Positions 1-8,687 of a stretch of DNA of 64,000 bases are shown here, one piece after another. Both the position numbers and the translations under genes were made by a program. Source of the DNA: an uncultured Bacteroidota bacterium (GTDB taxonomy: Bacteria; Bacteroidota; Bacteroidia; Bacteroidales; VadinHA17); contig CAIJYD010000115.1 in NCBI GenBank assembly GCA_903824785.1, positions 62,001 to 126,000 on the forward strand, read 5' to 3'. Below the pieces are notes generated by a model. The model did no database searches. It saw only the letters and a list, made by a program, of their open reading frames with translations, and was not told where the DNA came from. The first letter of the stretch is position 1; each line of letters starts with the position of its first letter.

Positions 1-1026
1 TTACTGCCATTTCTTGAAAAGGAGAGTTTTATTAAGAAATACAACCCGACAACAACATTTCTTGCAGCTTATAATTATCAGGCAATGCCGGTTTTTACGC
101 GAACCATGGCTACAGCTACCTTTGGATATGGCTGGAAAGCAGGAAATTATCAGGAGCATATTATAAATCCGCTTCAGCTTCACCTTGTTAAACTTCCGAA
201 GGAATCGATCGATTCAGCATTTGCAGCCAGAATTGAAAGATCATCCTATCTGGCTTACAGCTATAAAGATGTAATGATTCTGGGTGGAAACTACTCTTAT
301 ATTTTCAATAATCAGAAAATTCAAAAGTCGAGAGATTACTGGTTTCTCAGAATTAATGCCGAAGCATCCGGGAACATGCTTGCCATGGCTGGAAAACTCA
401 CAGGAGCAAAAAAAACTGACGGTAGTTATAATATTCTCGGCCAGCCATTTGCACAGTATGTCAGAACCGATATGGATTTAAAATACAATTTTGCTTTCAA
501 TGATGTGGGCTCAATAGTTTATCGCGGTTTTCTTGGAATCGGTGTCCCCTATGGCAATTCAAAGGCGATACCATTCGAAAAACAGTATTTCGGAGGAGGT
601 GCTAATGGAATAAGAGCCTGGCAGGTACGGTCTCTCGGACCTGGTTCATATAAACCCGATACGATTGCCACATTCCTGAATCAGACAGCAGACATAAAGC
701 TGGAACTGAATGCAGAGTACCGGTTTAAGCTTTTCTGGATCCTCGAAGGGGCATTGTTTCTCGATGCAGGTAACATCTGGACCTATAAGGAAGATGCCGC
801 AAGACCGGGATCGCAATTCAGGTTTAATCAGTTTTACAAGGATATTGCGTTGGGTACAGGAACAGGTTTCAGATTCGATTTTAAATTCGTAATCGGAAGG
901 ATTGATCTGGGTATGAAACTCCGCGATCCGTCTGTAGCTGAAGGTTCTAAATGGATATTCGCCAACCGCTCATATAATTTCAGTGATGATTTTACTATGG
1001 TTTTTGGTATAGGATATCCTTTCTGA
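1..1026 (+). CDS. Omp85-family outer-membrane protein (BamA/TamA-like), C-terminal part
   Basis: The frame is open from base 1 with no start, so this is the last 341 residues of a gene that begins outside the window. The sequence is a run of amphipathic beta strands ending in the aromatic terminus YPF, as expected of a 16-strand barrel. The segment GGGANGIRAW followed by a Gly/Pro-rich loop resembles the conserved loop region of the bacterial surface antigen (D15/Omp85) family. Members insert or export outer-membrane proteins and carry periplasmic POTRA domains before the barrel; those would lie upstream. A TamA-like paralogue is as likely as the essential BamA, because no POTRA count is available. 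A 140-bp gap separates it from the next gene. Confidence 0.8.
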   Translation, partial: LLPFLEKESFIKKYNPTTTFLAAYNYQAMPVFTRTMATATFGYGWKAGNYQEHIINPLQLHLVKLPKESIDSAFAARIERSSYLAYSYKDVMILGGNYSYIFNNQKIQKSRDYWFLRINAEASGNMLAMAGKLTGAKKTDGSYNILGQPFAQYVRTDMDLKYNFAFNDVGSIVYRGFLGIGVPYGNSKAIPFEKQYFGGGANGIRAWQVRSLGPGSYKPDTIATFLNQTADIKLELNAEYRFKLFWILEGALFLDAGNIWTYKEDAARPGSQFRFNQFYKDIALGTGTGFRFDFKFVIGRIDLGMKLRDPSVAEGSKWIFANRSYNFSDDFTMVFGIGYPF

Positions 1027-1166
1027 TTTCCGGAGAAGCCGGGTTTTTCCTGTTTTGGGAATTTCATCAATAATTAACAATCTCATTCTTAAAAATCAGC
1101 ATTTTAATAACCTGTTATTGCATATTAATATCTAAATTGCAATTGTCTCAAAGCATATCTTAAATA

Positions 1167-2018
1167 ATGGAAATAAACCGTGAACCAATTAAGAACTGGT
1201 TTGGCTTTACCCGAAGGGAGAGAAGATCAGCTGGTATTTTACTTCTGATTATTGTTATTGTAATTTCCATCAGATATTTCATCCCCCTGAAAAATACTGA
1301 AATTGAAGAGATTACCGGAATGGTTTCAGATAGTGAAAATAAATATGAGGCTCAGAGTGCAGAGGAATCAGCCGAAGGTAAACTTTTCTCTTTTGATCCC
1401 AACAACGCATCTTATGATACACTTATTAAACTAGGGCTTGCAGAGAAAGAGGCAAGTACCCTTATCAGTTACAGAAACAGGGGTGGTAAGTTCAGACAAC
1501 CCACCGATCTAAAAAAAATATACGGAATTGAAGACTCCAGTGCGGAGAAGCTCATTCCGTTTGTAGAAGTTAAAAAGGAGAGGTCAGAAAAGGTTTCTTA
1601 TGGTTCCTTCAGTAAAGCCGTCCCTCTTGATCTGAATAACTGCGACTCGGCTGCACTTGTCAGACTTCCGGGAATAGGCCCGGTTTTATCATCACGGATA
1701 ATTAAATACAGACATCTTCTCGGAGGTTTCGTCAGGATTGATCAGCTTAAAGAGATTTATGGATTGCCGGTTGAAACATTTGATCTTATAAAAGGTAAAG
1801 TATATGCAGATTCATCAGTTATATTCAGAATAAAAATCAACTCAACCGGATATAGAGAGATCTCGCGTATTCCCTATCTTGAAAAATATGAAGTATCAGC
1901 AATTATGAAGTACCGGGAACTGAAAGGCAATCTTTCAGGTATCTCTGATATGGTTGATAATAAATTAATTACACAAGAGAAGGCAGAAAAGTTAAGGCTT
2001 TATGTGAGTTTTGAATGA
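1167..2018 (+). CDS. Membrane-anchored helix-hairpin-helix (ComEA-like) protein
   Basis: The 283-residue protein has one N-terminal membrane segment (about residues 22-41, rich in Ile/Leu/Val) and an acidic linker, then three helix-hairpin-helix units at roughly residues 75-135, 150-212 and 220-283. The middle unit carries the classic turn LPGIGPVLS. HhH units of this type bind DNA without sequence specificity; ComEA proteins use them to take up DNA at the cell envelope. Usual ComEA proteins have one HhH pair, so three units is a long version, common as an unnamed family in Bacteroidota. No competence genes are nearby, so a role in DNA uptake is inference. Its stop codon overlaps the ATG of a short broken frame in an ATGA arrangement. 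Confidence 0.75.
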   Translation: MEINREPIKNWFGFTRRERRSAGILLLIIVIVISIRYFIPLKNTEIEEITGMVSDSENKYEAQSAEESAEGKLFSFDPNNASYDTLIKLGLAEKEASTLISYRNRGGKFRQPTDLKKIYGIEDSSAEKLIPFVEVKKERSEKVSYGSFSKAVPLDLNNCDSAALVRLPGIGPVLSSRIIKYRHLLGGFVRIDQLKEIYGLPVETFDLIKGKVYADSSVIFRIKINSTGYREISRIPYLEKYEVSAIMKYRELKGNLSGISDMVDNKLITQEKAEKLRLYVSFE

Positions 2019-2181
2019 AAAATATCATTTCAATCTATATTACCCTGGTATGCAGCATTATTTTGAAGTAGCGCCAACCAAATATTTGCAGAAAGTATGG
2101 AAAATTTCAAAAATAAGCCTTGTTGGGGCGAACCATGAAGGGCTCGGTGAAGTCAAATATCTGAGAATGTGTTACCGATAG
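2015..2181 (+). pseudogene. Possible decayed gene downstream of the HhH protein
   Basis: An ATG at 2015 overlaps the HhH stop codon as ATGA, the arrangement of a translationally coupled gene. It gives an 18-residue hydrophobic start (MKNIISIYITLVCSIILK) resembling the beginning of a signal peptide, and then stops at 2071. In another frame an ORF from 2050 to 2181 encodes 43 residues starting MQHYFEVAPTKYLQ. Neither piece alone looks like a whole protein. The simplest reading is a remnant of a secreted protein broken by frameshift and deletion, but chance ORFs cannot be excluded. Confidence 0.25.
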
Positions 2182-2240
2182 CCATATTCAATTGATTTTA
2201 GAATTTTTAACCGGACCGTAGTGATTTAAATTCAGAAATG

Positions 2241-2272
2241 TTTTGAAAAGACTTTTTCTATTTCTAACTTTG
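2241..2272 (+). promoter_or_regulatory. Bacteroidota-type promoter for rpsU
   Basis: TTTTG at 2241-2245 and TAACTTTG at 2265-2272 are separated by exactly 19 nt. This matches the Bacteroidota primary-sigma consensus (-33 TTTG, -7 TAnnTTTG). Initiation would be near 2279, about 23 nt before the rpsU ATG. Confidence 0.7.
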
Positions 2273-2301
2273 CGCCTCGTTTAAAAACTGAATTATTAAT
2301 T

Positions 2302-2493
2302 ATGATTATTGTACCATTAAAAGAAGGCGAAAACATCGAGCGAGCTTTAAAGAAGTTCAAAAGGAAATTTGAAAAGACCGGAGTTATACGTGAATTACGG
2401 TCACGTCAGGCTTTTATTAAGCCTTCAGTACGCCGGAGAGAAGAAATCAAGAAGGCTATGTACGTTCAGAAATTGCAGGAAAACGAAGAATAG
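2302..2493 (+). CDS. rpsU: 30S ribosomal protein bS21
   Basis: The 63-residue basic protein starts MIIVPLKEGENIERALKKF and continues with an Arg/Lys-rich helix, the typical bS21 pattern and length. bS21 sits near the 3' end of 16S rRNA on the small subunit and helps mRNA binding. It has its own promoter directly upstream and is followed after 52 bp by a Xer recombinase gene and a hibernation factor, a common Bacteroidota arrangement. The start is the only ATG in a suitable position, and no clear Shine-Dalgarno sequence precedes it. Confidence 0.95.
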   Translation: MIIVPLKEGENIERALKKFKRKFEKTGVIRELRSRQAFIKPSVRRREEIKKAMYVQKLQENEE

Positions 2494-2545
2494 ATTGTTT
2501 TTCGGCATTTAAATTTATTAATATAACAGATTAGGATGTTCCTTT

Positions 2546-3433
2546 ATGAGCCATAAGGAATCGTTCTTACAGTATCTGAAAATTGAAAAGCGGTATTCAC
2601 CGCATACTGTCCGGTCTTATTTAAATGATCTGGATCAGTTTCATTCATTCTTATCATCATTAGGTCCGGACGAAGATCCGGTTGCAGTTACATCGCATGA
2701 CATCAGGGCATGGATTGTGAGTATGATTGACAATGATTATTCGACAGTAAGTGTTCACAGGAAGATATCCTGTTTAAGAGTTTTTTACAGATATTTACGA
2801 AAAGAGGGTATTATCAAAAGCGATCCGCTGGAGAAAGTTGTTTTACCGAAGAGGAAAAAGACTATTCCGGTTTTTGTTGAAGAGGCAGCAATGAATAATC
2901 TTCTCGATAATTACGTTTTTGGAGAGGATTTTGCAGGGATAAGGAACAGAACAATTATAGAAATGCTTTACCTCACCGGGATGAGAAGGTCGGAACTTAC
3001 TGGGCTTCTGAGCATTGATGTTGATCTTTCAGAAGGATCAGTTAAAGTAACCGGTAAAAGAAACAAGCAAAGGATTATCCCTGTCATTAAATCATTTATT
3101 CCGCATCTTGAGGAATACATAAGGGTCCGGGATGAAAGCGTTCCAAAAAGTAATGGCGGATGGTTTTTTATAACAGAAAAAGGGAATAAGTTGTATGATA
3201 AATACGTTTATAACACAGTTAATAGCTATCTTGCAATGGTAACAACAATTGAGAAGAAGAGCCCTCATATTTTAAGGCATACATTTGCAACTCACATGCT
3301 TAATCACGGGGCTGATCTGAATTCGATAAAGGAGTTACTGGGACATGCAAATCTGTCAGCAACACAGGTATATACACATAACACATTTGAAAAACTCAAG
3401 AAAGTATACAAACAGGCACACCCAAGGGCTTAA
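2546..3433 (+). CDS. xerC: Tyrosine recombinase XerC/XerD family
   Basis: At 295 residues this is normal length for a chromosomal Xer recombinase. The N-terminal SAM-like DNA-binding half (about 1-95) is followed by the catalytic domain with all expected residues: R147 (TGMRRSEL), K171 in the beta hairpin (GKRNKQR), H241 and R244 (HILRHTFATH), H267 (LLGHANL) and nucleophile Y276 (TQVYTH). These enzymes resolve chromosome dimers at dif sites. The steady housekeeping context (rpsU before, raiA after) argues against a mobile-element integrase. XerC or XerD cannot be settled without the rest of the genome, so the symbol is tentative. Confidence 0.85.
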   Translation: MSHKESFLQYLKIEKRYSPHTVRSYLNDLDQFHSFLSSLGPDEDPVAVTSHDIRAWIVSMIDNDYSTVSVHRKISCLRVFYRYLRKEGIIKSDPLEKVVLPKRKKTIPVFVEEAAMNNLLDNYVFGEDFAGIRNRTIIEMLYLTGMRRSELTGLLSIDVDLSEGSVKVTGKRNKQRIIPVIKSFIPHLEEYIRVRDESVPKSNGGWFFITEKGNKLYDKYVYNTVNSYLAMVTTIEKKSPHILRHTFATHMLNHGADLNSIKELLGHANLSATQVYTHNTFEKLKKVYKQAHPRA

Positions 3434-3463
3434 TTATTAATCAAATAATCAGGAGGTACTACT

Positions 3464-3763
3464 ATGAACATTCAGATTCATTCTGTTCGGTTTGATGCCG
3501 ACAAAAAGTTAATCGACTTTGTTCATCAGAAACTGGAAAAACTGACCCAGTTTGATGAAGAAATTGTTAATGCCGAGGTTTATCTCAGACTTGACAAAGA
3601 TGAGGATAGGGAGAATAAAATTACTGAAATTAAACTTGAGTTACCGGGTGGTCCGTTATTCGCAAAGAAGCAGAGTAAGACGTTTGAGGAGGCAACTGAT
3701 GAGGCAATGGATGCACTTAAGAAACAGATTACCAAGCATAAACAAAAGAAGAGAGGGGTCTGA
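3464..3763 (+). CDS. raiA: Ribosome hibernation-promoting factor, short form
   Basis: The 99-residue protein MNIQIHSVRFDADKKLIDF has the beta-alpha-beta-beta-beta-alpha pattern of the HPF/RaiA (S30AE) family and a Lys-rich end. Such proteins bind in the 30S decoding channel and idle ribosomes in stationary phase. It is the short type, without the C-terminal dimerisation domain of long HPF. An AGGAGG at 3451-3456, 7 nt before the ATG, is a full Shine-Dalgarno sequence; that is unusual for this phylum and fixes the start. It is the third gene of the rpsU-xer-raiA group. Confidence 0.88.
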   Translation: MNIQIHSVRFDADKKLIDFVHQKLEKLTQFDEEIVNAEVYLRLDKDEDRENKITEIKLELPGGPLFAKKQSKTFEEATDEAMDALKKQITKHKQKKRGV

Positions 3764-3793
3764 AAATTCTATTTACAAAAATATACTAAATTA

Positions 3794-3826
3794 TTTTGAA
3801 TAATAAAATTTAAATTCATACATTTG
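3794..3826 (+). promoter_or_regulatory. Bacteroidota-type promoter of the tRNA-tuf operon
   Basis: TTTTG at 3794-3798 and TACATTTG at 3819-3826 are 20 nt apart, matching the phylum -33/-7 consensus. Initiation near 3833 would place the start about 45 nt before the first tRNA. It probably drives the four tRNAs and tuf, since I see no other good promoter before tuf. Confidence 0.65.
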
Positions 3827-3877
3827 CAAACCGTTTTTTGAGGGTGATTTATGCTCTGACGGTGCGTTCTTTAAATT

Positions 3878-3951
3878 GCCGATGTAGCTCAGTTGGTCAG
3901 AGCAGCTGATTTGTAATCTGCAGGTCGGGGGTTCGAATCCCTTCATCGGCT
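3878..3951 (+). tRNA. tRNA-Thr (anticodon TGT)
   Basis: A cloverleaf can be drawn with a perfect 7-bp acceptor stem (GCCGATG/CATCGGC) and the anticodon loop TTTGTAA. The T arm GGGGG-TTCGAAT-CCCTT contains G-T pairs. CCA is not encoded. The anticodon stem (GCTGA/TCTGC) has one T-T mismatch at position 29-41. Confidence 0.93.
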
Positions 3952-4000
3952 CTTGAAAGATTTGAAAATGTATGTCTTAGGAGTAAGACTTCGTTTGATT

Positions 4001-4083
4001 GGGGAGATACCAAAGCGGCCAACTGGGGCAGACTGTAAATCTGCTGGCGAATGCCTTCGTAGGTTCGAATCCTGCTCTCCCCA
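4001..4083 (+). tRNA. tRNA-Tyr (anticodon GTA)
   Basis: A class II tRNA with a long variable arm. The acceptor stem is GGGGAGA/TCTCCCC, the anticodon arm is GCAGA-CTGTAAA-TCTGC and the T loop is TTCGAAT. CCA is not encoded. It lies 49 bp after the first tRNA-Thr in the same operon. Confidence 0.95.
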
Positions 4084-4152
4084 CTTAAAACGGAAACAAA
4101 CCGTAAACTCAGTAATAAAAAAGAGGTTACGGCTCTCTTTGGACGATATCAG

Positions 4153-4225
4153 GCGGGAGTAGCTCAGTTGGTAGAGCATCAGCCTTCCAAGCTGAGGGTC
4201 GCGGATTCGAGTTCCGTCTCCCGCT
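4153..4225 (+). tRNA. tRNA-Gly (anticodon TCC)
   Basis: The acceptor stem is GCGGGAG/CTCCCGC, the anticodon stem is TCAGC/GCTGA around the loop CTTCCAA, and the T loop is TTCGAGT. All stems pair apart from an outer G-T in the T stem. CCA is not encoded. Confidence 0.95.
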
Positions 4226-4236
4226 CAATTTTTGAG

Positions 4237-4308
4237 GCCAGAGTAGCTCAGGGGTAGAGCACTTCCTTGGTAAGGAAGGGGTCGGGGGTTCAATTCCCCC
4301 CTCCGGCT
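4237..4308 (+). tRNA. tRNA-Thr (anticodon GGT)
   Basis: The anticodon arm CTTCC-TTGGTAA-GGAAG is perfect and the T arm is GGGGG-TTCAATT-CCCCC. The acceptor stem GCCAGAG/CTCCGGC has one A-C mismatch at position 4-69. It is only 11 bp after tRNA-Gly and 60 bp before tuf, so it is surely co-transcribed with both. Confidence 0.92.
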
Positions 4309-4368
4309 CAACATGGAATTTGATTTATAATTGATTATAGATAAACTTAATTTAATACGCTTGGAGTT

Positions 4369-5556
4369 ATGGCAAAAGAAAAATTTGACAGGTCGAAACC
4401 GCACGTAAATATTGGTACAATTGGCCACGTTGACCATGGTAAGACCACTTTGACGGCAGCGATCACTATGGTACTTGCCAAAAAGGGTCTCTCTGAAATC
4501 AGAGATTTTGACTCAATTGATAATGCACCTGAAGAAAAAGAAAGGGGTATTACCATTAACACTGCTCACGTTGAGTATCAGACTTCTAAACGTCATTATG
4601 CACATGTTGACTGTCCCGGCCATGCTGACTATATCAAGAATATGGTTACTGGTGCAGCACAAATGGACGGTGCAATTCTGGTAGTTGCAGCTGATGACGG
4701 CCCGATGCCTCAGACACGTGAACATATTCTGCTTGCACATCAGGTTAACGTACCTACTGTGCTTGTGTTTATGAATAAAGTAGATATGGTTGATGATGAG
4801 GAACTTCTTGAACTCGTTGAGATGGAAGTCCGTGATCTTCTGAATTTCTATAAATTCGATGGAGACAATGCTCCGGTTATCCGTGGCTCAGCACTTGGTG
4901 CAATGCACGGCGAAACAAAATGGGAAGATAAAGTAATGGAACTGATGGATGCAGTTGATTCATTTATTCCAATCCCTCCCCGCGAAAATGAGAAACCATT
5001 TCTTATGCCGGTTGAAGACGTCTTTTCCATTACAGGCCGTGGCACTGTTGCTACAGGTCGTATTGAAACAGGTGTTGTCAACACAGGTGATGAGCTTGAA
5101 CTTATCGGACTGGGTGCTACCAAACGTAAGTCAATCTGTACCGGAGTAGAGATGTTCCGTAAGATTCTTGACAGAGGTGAAGCCGGCGATAACGTTGGTC
5201 TTCTTCTTCGCGGTGTCGATAAAAAAGAGATTAAAAGAGGTATGGTTCTTGCTAAACCAGGTTCAATCACTCCTCATACAAAAATCAAAGCTGAGGTTTA
5301 TGTTCTTAAAAAAGAAGAAGGTGGTCGTCACACTCCATTCCATAATAAGTATCGTCCTCAGTTCTACGTCAGAACCCTTGATATTACCGGAGAGATTACT
5401 CTTCCTGAAGGAACAGAGATGGTAATGCCGGGTGATAACGTAACTATTACAGTTGACCTTATCTATCCTGTTGCAATAAATGTTGGTTTACGTTTCGCCA
5501 TCCGTGAAGGTGGAAGAACAGTAGGCGCAGGACAGGTAACTCAGATTGTTGAATAA
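4369..5556 (+). CDS. tuf: Translation elongation factor Tu
   Basis: The 395-residue GTPase delivers aminoacyl-tRNA to the ribosome. It carries the G1 motif GHVDHGKT, G3 DCPGHAD and G4 NKVD, followed by the two beta-barrel domains, at the standard length. GGAG about 8 nt before the ATG supports the start. It sits between tRNA-Thr and tRNA-Trp, the usual Bacteroidota tRNA-tuf-tRNA-secE order. Antisense ORFs inside it are shadows of biased codon use. Confidence 0.99.
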   Translation: MAKEKFDRSKPHVNIGTIGHVDHGKTTLTAAITMVLAKKGLSEIRDFDSIDNAPEEKERGITINTAHVEYQTSKRHYAHVDCPGHADYIKNMVTGAAQMDGAILVVAADDGPMPQTREHILLAHQVNVPTVLVFMNKVDMVDDEELLELVEMEVRDLLNFYKFDGDNAPVIRGSALGAMHGETKWEDKVMELMDAVDSFIPIPPRENEKPFLMPVEDVFSITGRGTVATGRIETGVVNTGDELELIGLGATKRKSICTGVEMFRKILDRGEAGDNVGLLLRGVDKKEIKRGMVLAKPGSITPHTKIKAEVYVLKKEEGGRHTPFHNKYRPQFYVRTLDITGEITLPEGTEMVMPGDNVTITVDLIYPVAINVGLRFAIREGGRTVGAGQVTQIVE

Positions 5557-5580
5557 AAGTTTTGGATATATGGTTGTAAT

Positions 5581-5610
5581 TGCAGGGTCTTGCTTCGGCC
5601 TGACCCTGCA
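5581..5610 (+). other. Stem-loop between tuf and tRNA-Trp
   Basis: A perfect 9-bp stem TGCAGGGTC/GACCCTGCA encloses a 12-nt loop. No T-run follows, so it is a poor intrinsic terminator. It more likely marks the tuf 3' end, or serves as a processing site that frees the tRNA 13 nt downstream. Confidence 0.55.
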
Positions 5611-5623
5611 GCAACAATCAAAT

Positions 5624-5696
5624 ACGGGTGTAGCTCAGTTGGTAGAGCACTGGTCTCCAAAACCAGGTGTCGGGAGTTCGAGTCTCTCCTCCCGTG
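5624..5696 (+). tRNA. tRNA-Trp (anticodon CCA)
   Basis: The anticodon arm is CTGGT-CTCCAAA-ACCAG and the T arm is CGGGA-GTTCGAG-TCTC-like with normal spacing. The acceptor stem ACGGGTG/CTCCCGT has a single T-T mismatch at position 6-67. It precedes secE by 16 bp, as in other Bacteroidota. Confidence 0.92.
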
Positions 5697-5712
5697 CAAA
5701 ATTATTAGTAAT

Positions 5713-5904
5713 ATGAATATAAAAGGATATTTTCAGGAATCATACACAGAGCTGGTACACAAAGTGACCTGGCCTACCTGGAGCGAACTTCAGAACAGTG
5801 CTGTGTTGGTTATGGTTGCTTCACTTATTTTTGCACTTATCGTTTCCGGTATGGACGCTGCTTTTGGCAGATTGATGCAATTCATCTACAGTTTGTTATA
5901 TTAA
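5713..5904 (+). CDS. secE: Preprotein translocase subunit SecE
   Basis: The protein has 63 residues ([20 protein letters not shown]) with the family signature VTWPTWSEL followed by one membrane helix (about residues 30-60). SecE clamps SecY in the inner-membrane translocon. The frame stays open upstream into tRNA-Trp, but the ATG at 5713 gives the expected short single-helix form; a longer start at 5590 would run through the tRNA and is rejected. nusG follows after 16 bp. Confidence 0.95.
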   Translation: MNIKGYFQESYTELVHKVTWPTWSELQNSAVLVMVASLIFALIVSGMDAAFGRLMQFIYSLLY

Positions 5905-5920
5905 ACAGGAGAACGTTCCA

Positions 5921-6469
5921 ATGAGTGAGAATATTAAGAAGTGGTATGTGCTTCGGGCTATTGGAGGTAAAGAAAAAAAAGTAAAAGAGTATATCGATAG
6001 CGAAGTTGCACGTCTTAAATACGAAGATTATGTCTCACAGGTTCTTATCCCTACCGAGAAGGTTTATCAGATTCGGGCAGGTAAAAAGATCAGCAAGGAA
6101 AGAACATTCTTTCCGGGGTATATTCTGGTTGAAGCACTTTTGGTTGGAGAGATACCTCACTTGCTCAGAAATATACCCAATGTAATAGGTTTTCTCGGTT
6201 CAAAAGATGGCGAACCTGTGCCACTCAGAAAATCGGAAATAAACCGTATTCTTGGAAAGGTTGATGAACTGAATGCAAGTGATGAAGAGTTGAATGTACC
6301 ATTCTTTGTCGGGGAGTCGGTTAAAGTGATTGACGGTCCATTCAATAGTTTCACCGGAATAATTGAAGAGGTGAATGACGAAAAGAAAAAGCTTAAAGTG
6401 ATGGTTAAAATATTTGGCAGAAAAACCCCGCTTGAGCTTAGTTTTATGCAGGTAGAAAAAGAGAATTAA
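5921..6469 (+). CDS. nusG: Transcription termination/antitermination factor NusG
   Basis: At 182 residues it has an N-terminal NGN domain ([18 protein letters not shown], then FPGYILVEA) and a C-terminal KOW domain ([16 protein letters not shown]). NusG binds the RNA polymerase clamp and links it to Rho or the ribosome. AGGAG lies just before the ATG. It is co-oriented with secE and the rplK group. Confidence 0.98.
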   Translation: MSENIKKWYVLRAIGGKEKKVKEYIDSEVARLKYEDYVSQVLIPTEKVYQIRAGKKISKERTFFPGYILVEALLVGEIPHLLRNIPNVIGFLGSKDGEPVPLRKSEINRILGKVDELNASDEELNVPFFVGESVKVIDGPFNSFTGIIEEVNDEKKKLKVMVKIFGRKTPLELSFMQVEKEN

Positions 6470-6478
6470 CAGAAGATA

Positions 6479-6521
6479 TTGATAGTTGTAATATTCATAA
6501 TGCTTCCTGAATAGCTATCAA
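6479..6521 (+). promoter_or_regulatory. Stem-loop in the rplK leader
   Basis: TTGATAG at 6479-6485 pairs with CTATCAA at 6515-6521, and an inner ATTC/GAAT pair (6493-6496 with 6509-6512) nests inside. It lies in the 85-nt gap before rplK. In other bacteria protein L1 represses the L11-L1 operon by binding a leader here, so an L1 site is possible; I cannot see the conserved L1 target bases with certainty. Confidence 0.35.
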
Positions 6522-6554
6522 GGTCTCGCAATTTAAATACGCAAATTTAAAATT

Positions 6555-6995
6555 ATGGCAAAAGAAGTTGCTGGACTTATCAAGTTACAGATTCGTGGCG
6601 GAGGAGCTAATCCATCACCACCCGTTGGACCCGCTTTAGGTTCCAAAGGTGTGAATATAATGGATTTCTGTAAGCAGTTTAATGCAAGGACTCAGGATAA
6701 AGCTGGAAAAGTAATACCGGTAGTTATAACAGTTTATGGAGACAAATCATTTGAATTTGTTACTAAAACACCACCGGTCGCTGTTCAGCTTATTGAAGTT
6801 ACAAAAGTTAAGAAGGGTTCTCAGGAACCTAACCGCGAAAAAGTAGCATCAATTTCATGGGACCAGGTCAAAACAATTGCTGTGGATAAAATGGAAGACT
6901 TAAACTGTTTTACAGTTGAGTCCGCTATGCGAATGGTAGCTGGTACAGCCAGAAGTATGGGAATCACCGTTAAAGGAGAATTCCCGGTAAAATAA
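6555..6995 (+). CDS. rplK: 50S ribosomal protein uL11
   Basis: The 146-residue protein contains the signature region [15 protein letters not shown] and the C-terminal rRNA-binding domain. L11 forms the base of the stalk at the GTPase centre. Length and sequence are typical. rplA follows after 16 bp with GGAG before its start. Confidence 0.98.
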   Translation: MAKEVAGLIKLQIRGGGANPSPPVGPALGSKGVNIMDFCKQFNARTQDKAGKVIPVVITVYGDKSFEFVTKTPPVAVQLIEVTKVKKGSQEPNREKVASISWDQVKTIAVDKMEDLNCFTVESAMRMVAGTARSMGITVKGEFPVK

Positions 6996-7011
6996 TTAAT
7001 TAGGAGAAAAA

Positions 7012-7707
7012 ATGACTAAACTTACCAAAAACCAAAAGTTTGCTCTTGAGAAAATCGAACAGGACAAACTTTATACATTGAGAGAAGCTTCTTCTTTGGT
7101 TAAGGATATCACCAAAACCAAATTCGATGCCTCAATCGATTTAGATGTAAGGTTAGGTATAGATCCGAGGAAATCCAACCAGATGGTTCGCGGCGTTGTT
7201 TCACTCCCTCACGGAACAGGAAAAGAGACACGTGTACTCGTGCTCTGTACCCCCGATAAGGAAGCTGAAGCAAAAGAAGCCGGTGCCGATTTCGTTGGTC
7301 TTGACGATTTTGTCGAAAAGATCAAAGGAGGTTGGACTGATATGGATGTTATTATAACCATGCCGTCTGTAATGGGAAAGGTCGGTCAGTTAGGTCGAAT
7401 ACTTGGTCCTCGCGGACTGATGCCGAACCCCAAAAGTGGAACTGTTACTATGGAAATTGGTAAGGCTGTTAAAGAAGTGAAGCAGGGTAAGATTGATTTC
7501 AAAGTTGATAAAACCGGAATCATTCATGCCTCAATAGGGAAAGTCTCATTCGAACCCCAAAAGATCGTCGAGAATGCAAGAGAGTTTATCTCAATTGTAA
7601 ACAAACTTAAACCGGCTGCTGCTAAAGGTACCTACATTCGTAGCGTATTCATATCCAGTACAATGAGTCCGGGTGTTAAGATCGATCCAAAAGGTCTTGA
7701 TGATTAA
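7012..7707 (+). CDS. rplA: 50S ribosomal protein uL1
   Basis: The 231-residue protein contains [14 protein letters not shown], the L1 signature, and has the normal two-domain length. L1 forms the mobile stalk by the E site and in many bacteria represses its own operon. GGAG just upstream supports the start. Confidence 0.98.
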   Translation: MTKLTKNQKFALEKIEQDKLYTLREASSLVKDITKTKFDASIDLDVRLGIDPRKSNQMVRGVVSLPHGTGKETRVLVLCTPDKEAEAKEAGADFVGLDDFVEKIKGGWTDMDVIITMPSVMGKVGQLGRILGPRGLMPNPKSGTVTMEIGKAVKEVKQGKIDFKVDKTGIIHASIGKVSFEPQKIVENAREFISIVNKLKPAAAKGTYIRSVFISSTMSPGVKIDPKGLDD

Positions 7708-7734
7708 TTAGTTAAGTTAAAACTGAAAGAAAAA

Positions 7735-8256
7735 ATGAGACGGGAAGAAAAAAATGCTATCATAGACAGCCTTGCTGAGAAACTAAAAGAGTACAGCCAC
7801 TTTTATCTGACTGATACTGCTCAGCTTAATGCCGCTGATACAAGTGACCTGAGAAGAAAGTGTTTCGAAAAAGACATCAAACTGATGGTTGTGAAAAACA
7901 CTCTCCTTCAAAGAGCACTTGAGCAGTCTAATGGAAACTTTGAAGAACTCTATCCGGTTCTGAAAGGTTCTACGTCCATCATGTTTACTCAATCCGGAAA
8001 TGTTCCTGCAAAACTTATTAAGGAATTCCGTAGAAAACATGATAAACCTGTGCTTAAAGGCGCATACGTTCAGGAATCAGTTTATGTGGGAGATAATATG
8101 CTTGATGCACTTGTCTCAGTTAAAACCAAATTTGAACTGATAGGTGATGTCATTATGATCTTGCAGTCACCTGCCAAAAACGTTATTTCAGCCCTTAAAT
8201 CTGGTGGAAATACAATTCATGGTGTTCTTGAAACACTATCAAAAAGAGAAGAATAA
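7735..8256 (+). CDS. rplJ: 50S ribosomal protein uL10
   Basis: At 173 residues it has the L10 N-terminal domain (KNTLLQRAL; KGSTSIMF) and a C-terminal helix that carries L7/L12 dimers. It is 27 bp after rplA, too little space for the L10-binding leader found before rplJ in enterobacteria, so any autoregulation must act differently or further upstream. Confidence 0.97.
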   Translation: MRREEKNAIIDSLAEKLKEYSHFYLTDTAQLNAADTSDLRRKCFEKDIKLMVVKNTLLQRALEQSNGNFEELYPVLKGSTSIMFTQSGNVPAKLIKEFRRKHDKPVLKGAYVQESVYVGDNMLDALVSVKTKFELIGDVIMILQSPAKNVISALKSGGNTIHGVLETLSKREE

Positions 8257-8288
8257 TTAAAGTATAATCAAATTAAAAATCGATAAAA

Positions 8289-8663
8289 ATGGCAGATCTT
8301 AAGAAATTTGCAGAAGAACTTGTTAACTTATCTGTAAAAGAAGTCAATGAATTGGCTAAAATACTTAAAGATGAGTATGGCATTGAACCTGCTGTAGCGG
8401 CTGTTGCCGCTGCCCCAGCGGCTGGCAGCGATGCTCCCGTTGTTGAAGAGAAATCAACGTTTGACGTTATTCTCAAAGCAGCCGGTGGCCAGAAATTACA
8501 GATTGTTAAACTTGTTAAGGATATTACCGGCCTTGGTCTGAAAGAAGCGAAAGCAGTTGTTGATGCTGCTCCTTCTCCAATCAAAGAAGGTATTTCCAAA
8601 GAAGAAGCTGAAGCTATTAAAGGTCAATTAGTAGAAGCAGGAGCTGAAGTTGAACTTAAATAA
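8289..8663 (+). CDS. rplL: 50S ribosomal protein bL12 (L7/L12)
   Basis: The 124-residue protein has an N-terminal dimerisation domain, an Ala/Pro-rich hinge (about residues 38-50) and the conserved C-terminal factor-binding domain (KTFDVIL-like start; [15 protein letters not shown]). It is the multicopy stalk protein that recruits translation GTPases. A strong hairpin follows before rpoB. Confidence 0.98.
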   Translation: MADLKKFAEELVNLSVKEVNELAKILKDEYGIEPAVAAVAAAPAAGSDAPVVEEKSTFDVILKAAGGQKLQIVKLVKDITGLGLKEAKAVVDAAPSPIKEGISKEEAEAIKGQLVEAGAEVELK

Positions 8664-8687
8664 GTTATACCTCTTTACTGGGTTATA

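Noticed and set aside
2546-3433. Xer gene as sign of an integrated element
   Set aside because: Housekeeping neighbours, no attachment-site repeats or other mobile genes nearby.
3943-4437. ORFs of 69-78 codons on both strands across the tRNA cluster
   Set aside because: They run through tRNA genes and carry translated tRNA sequence; no start signal or protein-like composition.
4347-5270. Antisense and alternative-frame ORFs over tuf, the longest 140 codons
   Set aside because: They are shadows of strongly biased EF-Tu codons, with low-complexity Ser/Pro/Ile-rich translations.
5590-5712. Longer SecE start upstream of 5713
   Set aside because: It would translate tRNA-Trp, and the extra residues are not SecE-like.
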